Assembly (NCBI RefSeq): GCF_902809845.1
Contig: NZ_CADDWI010000013.1
Span: 62,001 to 126,000, forward strand
Direction of reading: 5' to 3'
Origin: Chelativorans sp. Marseille-P2723
GTDB lineage: Bacteria; Pseudomonadota; Alphaproteobacteria; Rhizobiales; Rhizobiaceae
Length of the DNA stretch: 64,000 bases
Positions 44,154 through 52,328 of the stretch are shown here, piece by piece (within the stretch, counting starts at the first letter, position 1; the number at the start of each line of letters is the position of its first letter). Below the pieces are notes generated by a model. It ran no database searches and was not told where the DNA came from. It saw only the letters and a program-made list of their open reading frames with translations. The translations under genes and the position numbers were made by a program.

Positions 44154-45284
44154 ATGAGGAAACTGACGCTAGGACTGGCAGCGTCCGCTACCCTAATTGC
44201 ATCATCGTCCATGAGTGTCCATGCTGCCGAGATCCTCGTCGGCGTTGCCGCAGAGCTGACCGGGCTGAATGCCAATGTGGGGACACAGACGGCGCGCGGA
44301 ATAGAGGTTGGCGTCGAATGGCTCAATGCCAACCACGACATGAACGGCAATACCATCAGATTGATGATTGAGGACAACGCCACTGACAAGGCGCAGTCCA
44401 TGACGCTGCTCAACAAGTTTGCGCTGCGCGACAATGTGCATGTCGTTGTCGGGACCTCATCCAGCATTCTCGCCCTGTCGATCGCCCCGCGGGCGGAGGA
44501 GTTGCAGGTTCCAATGATCACCAGCGCTTTCGCACCCGCTGTAGTGGAGGGGCGCAAGTGGGTTTTCAAGGCATCGGATACGCCAGCGCGCATGTTTCAG
44601 TCGATCGCTAACTACACCGCGGACGTACTGAAACCGGAAACCTGCGTGCGCGTCTATGCCCGGGACAATGAAGCCTATGTCGAACAGAGCAATGTCTGGG
44701 CCCGAATCGTGAAGGAGAAAGGAGTCGAGATCGTTGACGAGCCGTCCATCCTGCTCTCCGATACGGATTTTACCGCAATCGCTACGCGCATCGTCGATCT
44801 GGATCCAGACTGCCTTCATCTCGCGATGACTCCGGAAACTTCGGCGAATTTCGTGATTCAAACCAAGAGTGCCGGCCTTGATCCGGACACGCTGATCATC
44901 GGTGGAACCACCATGGCGACCGGCTTCTTCCTCGATGCGGCAGGCGAGGCTGCCGAGGGAACCTATTCGCTGGCGGATTACTCGCCGGGCGGCATCAATG
45001 AGCTCGGCAAGACCTTCGAAGCGGCATACGAAGCCAAGTTCGGTGAAAAGCCCGACAATTTCTCCGCAGTCGGCTTCGCAGAGGCGCTGGTCATCGGTCA
45101 GGCGATTAAAGCAGCCGGTGACAACCCGACACGCGATTCCATCCGAGAGGCGATGGCTGGATTGAAGGACGTTGAAACGATCATCGGGAACGGGACGCTC
45201 TCGATGGTCGACCAGATGGCGCAGTACCAGATGAACGTCCTTACGGTTGAGGACGGCCAGCTCGTCCGTGCGCCCGGCCAGTAG
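44154..45284 (+). CDS. Branched-chain amino acid-type ABC substrate-binding protein (LivJ/K-like)
   Basis: 376-residue periplasmic receptor with a signal peptide (LTLGLAASATLIASSSMSVHAAE, cleavage near residue 24) and the type I periplasmic fold: VGVAAELTGLNANVGTQTARGIEVGVEWLNA and DNATDKAQSMTLLNKFALRDNVHVVVGTSSS. The ATG at 44154 follows AGGGAGG. It leads the Liv operon of receptor, LivH, LivM, LivG and LivF. Receptors of this type also bind aromatic and alicyclic acids in catabolic clusters, and the enzymes downstream suggest that here (inference). Confidence 0.9.
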   Translation: MRKLTLGLAASATLIASSSMSVHAAEILVGVAAELTGLNANVGTQTARGIEVGVEWLNANHDMNGNTIRLMIEDNATDKAQSMTLLNKFALRDNVHVVVGTSSSILALSIAPRAEELQVPMITSAFAPAVVEGRKWVFKASDTPARMFQSIANYTADVLKPETCVRVYARDNEAYVEQSNVWARIVKEKGVEIVDEPSILLSDTDFTAIATRIVDLDPDCLHLAMTPETSANFVIQTKSAGLDPDTLIIGGTTMATGFFLDAAGEAAEGTYSLADYSPGGINELGKTFEAAYEAKFGEKPDNFSAVGFAEALVIGQAIKAAGDNPTRDSIREAMAGLKDVETIIGNGTLSMVDQMAQYQMNVLTVEDGQLVRAPGQ

Positions 45285-45305
45285 CAGCGACAGAGATAAC
45301 CGTCG

Positions 45306-46196
45306 ATGCTCGCGCAGCAGCTCTTCAACGGTCTCGTTCTGGGGGCAGTCTATGCCCTCTTCGCCCTCGGCTTTAATCTCGTGTTCGGGGTTCACAAGAT
45401 CATGAACCTCGCCCATGGGGCGATCTTCATGGTCGGGGCGTTTGTTGGCCTGTATAGCGTCACCCTCGGCCTGCCGCTCTGGGCGGCCTTTCTCATTGCG
45501 ATGGTGTTTACGGGCCTTCTGTCGGTGATGATCGACTTCGTGGCCTTCCGGCCGCTGCGAAAGACGGGGGACGCAGAGTTCGCGATGCTGATTGCGAGCA
45601 TTGGGGTCGAGATGATCCTCGTCAACCTGGCGCTCCGCGCCTCGGATGCACGAACGCTGCGCTTCCCCTTTGGCATCGTGCCGGTGGAGCCTTTCTTCCT
45701 TTTCGGAATGCGCATTACCCCGCTCCAGTTCGTCATAGCGGCAGTCGCAGTGCTGTGCGTGACGCTGCTTGCCTTTTATCTTTACCGAACGAGCTTTGGG
45801 CGGCAGGTGCGGGCAGTAAGCAGCAACGAACGGGCGGCTATGCTGCTCGGCGTCGAGCCGCGGATGATCTATCTGCAAACGTTCTTCATCTCCGGACTAC
45901 TTGCCGGATTAGCCGGCGTGCTGATCGGCCTTGCCTTCAACTCGATCAATTTCTCCATGGGAGAGCCATATCTGCTGCGTGGCTTCGTGGTGTTGATCCT
46001 TGGCGGGCTTGGGAGCTTGCGCGGAGCTGTGGTGGCAGGGCTGGCACTGGGCATCATCCAGACGCTGTCGGTGGCGTATTTCCCTACGGGGCTCACTGAC
46101 ATCATCGTTTATTCACTGCTCTTCGCCGTACTCCTCGTCCGCCCCAACGGATTGTTTGGTGATGCCGTCAGCGATGCAAGGGTGGCTCGGCGATGA
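45306..46196 (+). CDS. Branched-chain amino acid-type ABC permease (LivH)
   Basis: 296-residue inner-membrane protein with about eight hydrophobic segments. LivH features are LFNGLVLGAVYALFALGFNLVFGVHKIMNLAHGAIFMVGAF at the N-terminus and AVSSNERAAMLLGVEP before the last half. It forms the membrane pore with LivM. It lies 21 bp after the receptor and its stop overlaps the start of livM (ATGA). Confidence 0.92.
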   Translation: MLAQQLFNGLVLGAVYALFALGFNLVFGVHKIMNLAHGAIFMVGAFVGLYSVTLGLPLWAAFLIAMVFTGLLSVMIDFVAFRPLRKTGDAEFAMLIASIGVEMILVNLALRASDARTLRFPFGIVPVEPFFLFGMRITPLQFVIAAVAVLCVTLLAFYLYRTSFGRQVRAVSSNERAAMLLGVEPRMIYLQTFFISGLLAGLAGVLIGLAFNSINFSMGEPYLLRGFVVLILGGLGSLRGAVVAGLALGIIQTLSVAYFPTGLTDIIVYSLLFAVLLVRPNGLFGDAVSDARVARR

Positions 46197-47080
46197 TCAA
46201 TTTCTTCTATGCCTATCAGCCATTGATAGACTTCTTCCTGCTCAATGCCGGCTTTGCCCTCAGTCAATACATCGTACTGCGCGCTGGAGTGTTTTCGATC
46301 GCCACGGTTGGCATTGTGTCGATAGGCGCCTATTCAGCGGCCATCGTGATGAAAAGCCTCGGCCTGAGCATCTGGATTGCAGCACCCTTCTCTGCACTCG
46401 TCGGCCTTGCGGTCGGCCTGCTACTTTCCGTCCCGCTCGCACGGCTTCGCGGTCCTTATCAAGCCATTGCGACACTTGCCTTCGTACAGATTGTGGCGGC
46501 GGTGGCACTTTATGCGGAACCCCTGACCGGCGGCGCGCTTGGCATGAACGACATCCCCAAGCAAGTATCGACGCTGGGACTGGTGTTTGCCCTCGCCTTC
46601 GTGCTCTACATTCTCGGCTCGCTAAGCCGTTCCCGTATTGGAGCCATCTTCGATGCCCTGCGCCAGGATGAGGCGGTTGCCGGCTCGCTGGGCATTTCCA
46701 TCAGCTTCCACCATGCTCTTGCCTTCGCGTTGAGCGGCGCAATCGCTGGCCTTTTTGGCGCGCTCCAGGCGGGCTACATCTATTCGATCGAGCCGCATCA
46801 GTATGGTTTTGTCATGCTGACTATGACGCTTGCTGCCGTAATTCTTGGCGGCCGCCGCTCCATCTGGGGTCCGGTTGTGGGAGCGGCAATCATGACCTTC
46901 CTGCCGGAAATTGCCCGTCCGCTGGCGGAGAATCGCCTGTTGCTCAACGGCTTGCTCCTGGTGGTAGTGATCATCTTTCTACCAAGAGGCGTTGTAGACG
47001 GACTGATCGCTCTCGTGCGGCGGAGACGAACTTCGGCAGTAACGTGGCCGGCAGAGTCCTCCAAAGAGGTGCGTACATGA
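46193..47080 (+). CDS. Branched-chain amino acid-type ABC permease (LivM)
   Basis: 295 residues, about eight hydrophobic segments, with the LivM stretch YQAIATLAFVQIVAAVALYAEPLTGGALGMNDIP and DEAVAGSLGISISFHHALAFALSGAIAGLFGAL. It starts within the livH stop and overlaps livG at its own end, so all five transporter genes are translationally linked. It lacks the long cytoplasmic N-terminus of some enterobacterial LivM proteins. Confidence 0.92.
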   Translation: MINFFYAYQPLIDFFLLNAGFALSQYIVLRAGVFSIATVGIVSIGAYSAAIVMKSLGLSIWIAAPFSALVGLAVGLLLSVPLARLRGPYQAIATLAFVQIVAAVALYAEPLTGGALGMNDIPKQVSTLGLVFALAFVLYILGSLSRSRIGAIFDALRQDEAVAGSLGISISFHHALAFALSGAIAGLFGALQAGYIYSIEPHQYGFVMLTMTLAAVILGGRRSIWGPVVGAAIMTFLPEIARPLAENRLLLNGLLLVVVIIFLPRGVVDGLIALVRRRRTSAVTWPAESSKEVRT

Positions 47081-47829
47081 GCCTCACTGTTTCAGGAGTC
47101 AGCCGTAGCTTCGGCGGCGTCGAAGCGGCTCAGGACGTGAGCCTGCAGGTCGATCCAGGACGCATCGTGGGACTGATCGGACCGAATGGTGCTGGAAAAA
47201 CCACCTTGGTAAATCTTATTACCGGTGTCTTACGGATCGACAGGGGCACCGTAAGCGTGGACGGCGAGGACGTAACGGCGAAGACCATCGTCGGCGTAGC
47301 CCGCGCCGGCGTCAGCCGTACATTTCAGAACGTTCGTCTTTTGACGGATTCCACCGTCCTTGAGAATGTGACGCTCGGGCTCGCCCAACAGGAACACAGT
47401 TCGTTCCTTGACTGCATGCTTGGTCTGCCGGCGGCGCAGCGAGACCGCCGCGCTGTTAGAGATAAGGCCATGCAGATTCTTGCGGATGTGGGGATGGTGG
47501 AATACGCGCACCGCATCGCTTCCGGACTCGCCTACGGTCACCAGCGAAGGGTGGAGATCGCCCGTGCCATCGCGGTGAAGCCGAAATACATCCTGCTCGA
47601 TGAACCAGTCGCAGGCATGAACGATGTAGAGGCCGGCGAGATGATCCAGTTGTTCAAAAGCTTTGCGGAGCGCGGAATCGGTATCCTTTTGATCGAGCAC
47701 AATATGCGCTTCGTCAATGCTCTTTGCGAACAAATCTACGTGCTGAATACCGGGCGGATTATCGCCGACGGCACTCCCGCCGAAATCTCGCAAAGCCCCG
47801 ACGTGATCGCCGCCTATCTCGGAACGTGA
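47077..47829 (+). CDS. Branched-chain amino acid-type ABC ATPase (LivG)
   Basis: 250-residue ATPase. Walker A is GPNGAGKTTL, the Q-loop region SRTFQNVRL, the signature YGHQRRVEIARAIA in place of a plain LSGGQ, as in LivG, and Walker B ILLDEPVAGMND with the H-loop IEHNMRF. The start at 47077 overlaps the livM stop (ATGA). It energises the permease with LivF. Confidence 0.92.
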   Translation: MSLTVSGVSRSFGGVEAAQDVSLQVDPGRIVGLIGPNGAGKTTLVNLITGVLRIDRGTVSVDGEDVTAKTIVGVARAGVSRTFQNVRLLTDSTVLENVTLGLAQQEHSSFLDCMLGLPAAQRDRRAVRDKAMQILADVGMVEYAHRIASGLAYGHQRRVEIARAIAVKPKYILLDEPVAGMNDVEAGEMIQLFKSFAERGIGILLIEHNMRFVNALCEQIYVLNTGRIIADGTPAEISQSPDVIAAYLGT

Positions 47830-47830
47830 C

Positions 47831-48565
47831 ATGCTGAAGATTGACAAGCTGACGGCATCCTACAGCGGCATCACCGCCCTACACGGTGTTAGCCTGACTG
47901 TTTCAAAGGGGGAAATGGTCGCCCTCATTGGGGCCAACGGTGCGGGAAAATCCACGCTTCTCAACTGCATCAGCGGCATCGTGCCTTCCGATAGCGGGCA
48001 GATCCTTTTCAACGGCCAGGAGCTTAGCGGGCGCAGGCCCGCATCAATTGCGCGCATGGGCCTGCTACAGGTTCCCGAGGGACGGCAGATCCTCAGCGAT
48101 CTTTCCGTGTATGAGAATTTGCAGCTCGGCCAGCTTGCCCTCGGCAACCGCTCTCCCACCTGGTCCCACGAACAGGTCGTCGAACTGTTTCCGGTTCTGG
48201 GCGCAAGACAGAACCAGCGCGCAGGATCGCTTTCAGGCGGCGAACAGCAGATGCTGGCGATCGGTCGGGGACTCATGGGCGCACCGGAACTGCTGCTCCT
48301 GGATGAACCGAGTCTTGGTTTGGCGCCGAAGATCGTTGACCAGGTCTTCTCCGTACTGACGCGGCTGAACGAGGCTGGCCTGACCATCCTGCTCGTTGAA
48401 CAGAACGCGCGACGGGCTCTGCAAATTGCCTCGCGCGCTTACGTGCTTGAGCGCGGCATGGTCGTTCACAGCGGTCCGGCAGACGTCGTCGCGGCCGACA
48501 AGAAGGTCGTCACCTACTATCTCGGGAACCTCGCAGACGCAGCTTCCCAGGATCAACCGGCCTAA
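47831..48565 (+). CDS. Branched-chain amino acid-type ABC ATPase (LivF)
   Basis: 244-residue ATPase with Walker A GANGAGKSTL, signature LSGGEQQMLAIGRGLM, Walker B LLLLDEPSLGLAP and VEQNARRAL. It begins 1 bp after the livG stop. With the previous four genes it completes the importer. It is 21 bp before the flavin dehydrogenase gene, and the whole block to 52134 looks like one operon. Confidence 0.92.
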   Translation: MLKIDKLTASYSGITALHGVSLTVSKGEMVALIGANGAGKSTLLNCISGIVPSDSGQILFNGQELSGRRPASIARMGLLQVPEGRQILSDLSVYENLQLGQLALGNRSPTWSHEQVVELFPVLGARQNQRAGSLSGGEQQMLAIGRGLMGAPELLLLDEPSLGLAPKIVDQVFSVLTRLNEAGLTILLVEQNARRALQIASRAYVLERGMVVHSGPADVVAADKKVVTYYLGNLADAASQDQPA

Positions 48566-48586
48566 AATCAGTTCAAGGAGAGGCTG

Positions 48587-50062
48587 ATGCCTCAGTACCA
48601 GTGGGATATCGAAGCAGATCTCGTCATTGCAGGTTTCGGGGCAGCCGGCGCGGCCGCGGCAATCACCGCGGCCAAGACCGGTGCGAAGGTCCTGCTGGTC
48701 GAGAAGCAGGAGCGCGAACGGCATACACCGAATATCCGCATGTCAGGCGGGCTTGTCATGACGTTTAATGACGCGGACAAGGCTGAAACCTATCTGGCGC
48801 GCTGCGCAGGACCGATGGTCGGCAATGCTGAAATCCGCGCATTGGCAGAACGTTTGACGACTTTACGGGCATGGCTGGACGCCCATTGTGGCGGCACGCC
48901 CTTCACGTTGGTCAATGGGGCAGAACATCCGGAGTTTGAAGGCGCGGAGGCTTGCGAGGTTTTCCAGCAGGGAGTGCCGCGCTTCAAGCAGGACCCGCAG
49001 GCAGGCAATGGAGCGAGCCTGTTTGCCTCCCTTCGCGAAACGGTCGAAGCTGGCAGCACCGAGATCCTCTGGGGCGCTCCAGCCCGCAAATTGCTGCGCG
49101 ACGCGGATGGGCGAATATGCGGCATTCTCGCGGGTAAGCCAGGCCAGGAACAACACATTCGTGCACGCGAGGGCGTGATCCTCACCACCGGCGGGTTCGA
49201 ATATGACGAAGCGGCCAAGCTCAGCTATCTTCGCGCATACCCCATGTATTTCTATGGCAATCCCGGCAATACCGGAGACGGGCTCCGGATGGCGCAGGAA
49301 GTGGGGGCGGATCTTTGGCACATGCCGCAGATCGTTGGGCGGGCGGTTGGACATTTCCAGTTGGACGACGGCAGTTGGCAGACGTTCTTCATCGCAATCG
49401 ATCCGCCTGGGTACGTGATCCTCGATGGAGATGGCAAACGCTTTGCCAATGAACATGATCAAGCCATGAACAAGCACGACTTCTATTATCACCTCGTGCA
49501 TTTCGACACGCAGCGCGGCATTCATCCCCGTATGCCCTGCTATTGGATTTTTGATGAGAAGCGGCGGCTGAAAGCGCCGGCAACGCTTATCAATGTTGGC
49601 GCCTGTTCCGTCGGGCTTTACGAGTGGAGCGCCGATAATTCCAAGGAGATCGAACGCGGCTGGATCGCGAAGGGCGACACCCCGGCTGCTGCCGCGAAGG
49701 CTGCGGGACTGGATGCCGCCGAAGCAGTAACGGAAAGCATACGGACATATAACGAAGCCTGCGCAACCGGGATTGATCCATTCGGGAGGCCGGTTGAAAG
49801 CCTTGTTCCGATTGACACAGGACCATTCTATTGCGTCAAGCTCTGGCCGGGCGGCCCGAACACGACGGGCGGCCCACGCCGCAACGCACAGGGCAAGGTC
49901 CTCGATGTGAGGGGGGAACCGATTCCAGGCCTCTTCTCTGCTGGCGAACTCGGGCAGGTGAGCGGCATGATGTATCCGGCAGACGGCGCAAACCTTGGTG
50001 AGGCATTGTGTTACGGCCAGATTGCCGCCGAGGCCGCCCTTTCCCGTTTCCGGAGTGTATGA
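48587..50062 (+). CDS. FAD-dependent dehydrogenase/fumarate reductase-like (3-ketosteroid-dehydrogenase-like fold)
   Basis: 491-residue flavoprotein. FAD motif at the N-terminus: DLVIAGFGAAGAAAAITAAKTGAKVLLVEK; C-terminal GLFSAGELGQVSGMMYPADGANLGEALCYGQIAAEAA closes the FAD site. It belongs to the FAD_binding_2 group, which includes fumarate reductases, urocanate reductases and 3-ketosteroid delta1-dehydrogenases. It probably adds or removes a ring or side-chain double bond. The ATG at 48587 follows AAGGAGAGG. Next come an OYE-type reductase and an SDR, a combination seen in alicyclic or steroid-like ring modification (inference). Confidence 0.82.
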   Translation: MPQYQWDIEADLVIAGFGAAGAAAAITAAKTGAKVLLVEKQERERHTPNIRMSGGLVMTFNDADKAETYLARCAGPMVGNAEIRALAERLTTLRAWLDAHCGGTPFTLVNGAEHPEFEGAEACEVFQQGVPRFKQDPQAGNGASLFASLRETVEAGSTEILWGAPARKLLRDADGRICGILAGKPGQEQHIRAREGVILTTGGFEYDEAAKLSYLRAYPMYFYGNPGNTGDGLRMAQEVGADLWHMPQIVGRAVGHFQLDDGSWQTFFIAIDPPGYVILDGDGKRFANEHDQAMNKHDFYYHLVHFDTQRGIHPRMPCYWIFDEKRRLKAPATLINVGACSVGLYEWSADNSKEIERGWIAKGDTPAAAAKAAGLDAAEAVTESIRTYNEACATGIDPFGRPVESLVPIDTGPFYCVKLWPGGPNTTGGPRRNAQGKVLDVRGEPIPGLFSAGELGQVSGMMYPADGANLGEALCYGQIAAEAALSRFRSV

Positions 50063-50063
50063 A

Positions 50064-51260
50064 ATGTCCTTAGCCACAAATGAGTTGTCGGCCGAAACCG
50101 AAACGTTTCACCTGTTCGAGCCGTTCACCGTGCGGGGAGTAACGGCGCGCAACCGCGTGCTGATATCGCCCATGTGCCAGTATTCGGCCGAACCCGACGG
50201 AAAGGCGACGGACTATCACCTCGTTCACCTCGGCAAGTTCGCCATCGGCGGTGCCGGAATTGTGATGGCGGAAGCGACGGCTGTTTCGCCCGAGGGAAGG
50301 ATCTCGCCCTGGGATCTTGGGCTTTGGGATGACAATCAGATCGAGCCCTTGCGAGGCGTGTCGGCGTTCATACGCCAACGTGGTTCGGTTCCTGCCATTC
50401 AGTTGGGGCACGCCGGCCGAAAGGGAGCAACAAAAAAGGGGGGCGACGGCGGCACTCCCCTGACGGAGGAGGATGCGGCGCGCGGTTTCGCGCCATGGCC
50501 CCTCATCTCCGCGAGCGAAGTGGCAGCGGAGGGTTGGCCGACGCCGCGCGCGATGAGCCAGACGGATATTGCAGCCAACGTTATTCAATGGGCAGCCGCC
50601 GCGCGACGGGCGGTGGAAGCAGGGTTCGACATCATCGAGATACACGGCGCCCATGGGTATCTGATCCACCAGTTCCTTTCGCCGGCATCCAATTTCCGCA
50701 CCGACGAATATGGCGGCTCGTTGCAGAACCGAATGCGGTTTGCGATCGAGGTGGCGCAGGCTGTCAGAGCGGAAATACCAGACGATAAACCATTGTTCTT
50801 CCGCATATCGGCGCTGGACGGGTCCGGCGGAGGATGGACGATTGAAGATTCAATCTCCCTGGCAAGGGAACTCAAGCGCGCCGGCGTCGACGTGGTGGAT
50901 TGCTCGTCGGGCGGAATGACTTCGCTGACGCCTACCCGCGCCATACCGCGCCACTGGGGCTTTCAAATACCGTTTGCGGAAGCTGTTCGCCGTGGCGCCG
51001 GCATTCCCACCGTCGCCGTCGGCCTCATCGTCGATGCCGGGCAGGCAGAGCTGGTCCTGCGCTCCGGCAAAGCAGACTTTATTGGCATTGGCCGCGAGGC
51101 ACTTGCCGATCCACATTGGGCACTGCGAGCCTCTCTAGAGCTGACCGGAAACTATGACAAATGGCCGGACGAATATCGGTCATGGATGGTACGCCGACAA
51201 ACTACAATCGACGCGCTTGTAGGAGTGGATATCGAAAAGATCCCACTGAAAGGCAGGTAA
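50064..51260 (+). CDS. NADH:flavin oxidoreductase, Old Yellow Enzyme family (YqjM-like)
   Basis: 398-residue TIM-barrel FMN protein. It has SPMCQYSAEPDGKATDYHLVHLGKFAIGGAGIVMAEATAV with the FMN-contacting Cys/Tyr pattern of YqjM-type enzymes, LGHAGRKG, HGAHGYLIHQFLSPASNFRTDEYGGSLQNRMRF, and RTD/GREALADP at the end. It reduces activated C=C bonds of enones or enoyl substrates. The start ATG at 50064 is 1 bp after the previous stop and has GGAG upstream. The first 23 residues before SPMCQYS are typical. Confidence 0.9.
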   Translation: MSLATNELSAETETFHLFEPFTVRGVTARNRVLISPMCQYSAEPDGKATDYHLVHLGKFAIGGAGIVMAEATAVSPEGRISPWDLGLWDDNQIEPLRGVSAFIRQRGSVPAIQLGHAGRKGATKKGGDGGTPLTEEDAARGFAPWPLISASEVAAEGWPTPRAMSQTDIAANVIQWAAAARRAVEAGFDIIEIHGAHGYLIHQFLSPASNFRTDEYGGSLQNRMRFAIEVAQAVRAEIPDDKPLFFRISALDGSGGGWTIEDSISLARELKRAGVDVVDCSSGGMTSLTPTRAIPRHWGFQIPFAEAVRRGAGIPTVAVGLIVDAGQAELVLRSGKADFIGIGREALADPHWALRASLELTGNYDKWPDEYRSWMVRRQTTIDALVGVDIEKIPLKGR

Positions 51261-51330
51261 AGGCACCGGTTGGCTTGTGCCTGCAGCTGCACAGGGCCTG
51301 GGCCGACCTACTTCATCAAGGGAGGACGAG

Positions 51331-52134
51331 ATGGATTTGGGCATCAGCGGCAAGCTGGCCGTCGTGACGGGTGGCAGCCGCAATGTGGGCCGCGCTGCCG
51401 CGGAAGCGCTTGCCCGCGATGGCTGCCAAGTGGTCGTGGTCTCTCGAGGCCTGAAAGATGCAAACGAAGTGGTGGAGGCAATGGCGGCGGAAGGGCATCG
51501 CGTTTCTGCGATCCAGGGCGATGTCAGCCGGCATGAAAACATCGCGCCACTCTTTGACCGCATCCGGAAGGAACATGGGAATCCTGACATTCTGGTCTAC
51601 AGCAACGGAGGACCTCCGGATTCGCTGGCAGATCAAGCCAATGTCGTGGATTATCTGGCAGGCTATGACATGGCGGTTTTGAGCTTTCTCAAGGCTGTAG
51701 AGGAAGTTGCCGGCCATATGAAGGAGAAAGGTTGGGGCAGGATCGTCACTTTGGGATCGATGTGCGCCAAGCACCCCCATAAGGAGGTCCCGATGATCGT
51801 CCACAACATCGTTCGTCCCGCCGCATTGGGGGCTGCCCGGACACTCGCCAATGAACTCGGCCGTTATGGCATCACCATAAATACCATCGGTACCGGACGC
51901 ATCGATAGTGGGGAGAGCGGCTCCTTCCGCCGCACCTATCGGGCTATTGCGGCCGAGCGCGGCATTCCCGCCGAAGATCTTATGGCCAAGATGCTCAAAG
52001 GAATTCCGGTGGCACGTGCGGGCCTTCCCGAAGAGGCAGGCGCGTTGTGTGCGTTCCTGTGCTCGGTTCCTGCGGGATTTATCACCGGCCAGCTCATCAT
52101 GTGCGATGGAGGCCAGAACAACGTTCTATACTGA
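51331..52134 (+). CDS. SDR-fold protein with His/Arg in place of catalytic Tyr/Lys, paralogue 3
   Basis: 267 residues with TGGSRNVG (13-20), SNGGPP, Ser143 and His158-x3-Arg162 in MIVHNIVRPAALG. It closely matches the proteins at 21938 and 40225 in length and motif position. The ATG at 51331 (MDLGISGK) follows GGGAGGAC; the three share the MDLG N-terminus. It ends the Liv-flavoenzyme operon and is followed by a direct-repeat stretch and a terminator. Confidence 0.8.
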   Translation: MDLGISGKLAVVTGGSRNVGRAAAEALARDGCQVVVVSRGLKDANEVVEAMAAEGHRVSAIQGDVSRHENIAPLFDRIRKEHGNPDILVYSNGGPPDSLADQANVVDYLAGYDMAVLSFLKAVEEVAGHMKEKGWGRIVTLGSMCAKHPHKEVPMIVHNIVRPAALGAARTLANELGRYGITINTIGTGRIDSGESGSFRRTYRAIAAERGIPAEDLMAKMLKGIPVARAGLPEEAGALCAFLCSVPAGFITGQLIMCDGGQNNVLY

Positions 52135-52178
52135 ACGGCAGACCGAACGACGCCAAAGCCGGACGTCAAGGGTCAGCC

Positions 52179-52227
52179 GGAAGGGTTGAGCGGAAGGGTT
52201 GAGCGGAAGGGTTGAGCGGAAGGGTTG
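52179..52227. repeat. Tandem repeat, 13-bp unit, about 3.8 copies
   Basis: Unit GGAAGGGTTGAGC occurs head to tail at 52179, 52192, 52205 and 52218 (last copy partial) between the SDR stop and a terminator. The exact period and perfect copies suggest slippage. It is non-coding and may give a variable 3' leader or spacer. Confidence 0.9.
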
Positions 52228-52235
52228 TAAACAAA

Positions 52236-52262
52236 GCCGGATGATTCATCCGGCGTATTTTT
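52236..52262 (+). terminator. Intrinsic terminator of the Liv-flavoenzyme operon
   Basis: GCCGGATGA (52236-52244) pairs with TCATCCGGC (52246-52254) around a one-base centre; a realistic stem has 7-8 pairs. GTATTTTT follows at once. It is the clearest terminator in the window and separates the operon from the IclR gene. Confidence 0.85.
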
Positions 52263-52274
52263 GCTTTGACTCCC

Positions 52275-52287
52275 ATTGTCGGACAAT
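52275..52287. promoter_or_regulatory. FCD-type (TTGTC-GACAA) operator candidate
   Basis: ATTGTC-G-GACAAT, a perfect 6+1+6 palindrome 42 bp upstream of the IclR start. GntR/FCD proteins often bind TTGTC/GACAA-type sites. A split version, ATTGTCGG...CGGACAAC, is in the GntR promoter at 56470-56490. Confidence 0.5.
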
Positions 52288-52328
52288 CGTATCTTCGGTC
52301 AAGAGGTCTTTGCGTTGAGGAGGATATC

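Noticed and set aside
44457-45878. A 473-codon minus-strand frame across the Liv receptor and LivH
   Set aside because: The composition is Arg/His/Asp-rich and unlike a protein family; the plus-strand genes are certain. High GC gives long antisense frames.
48863-50077. A 404-codon minus-strand frame opposite the flavin dehydrogenase
   Set aside because: Shadow of the real gene in GC-rich DNA; no motif.
52179-52227. 13-bp repeats as a CRISPR array
   Set aside because: Units abut without spacers and are far too short; no cas genes.
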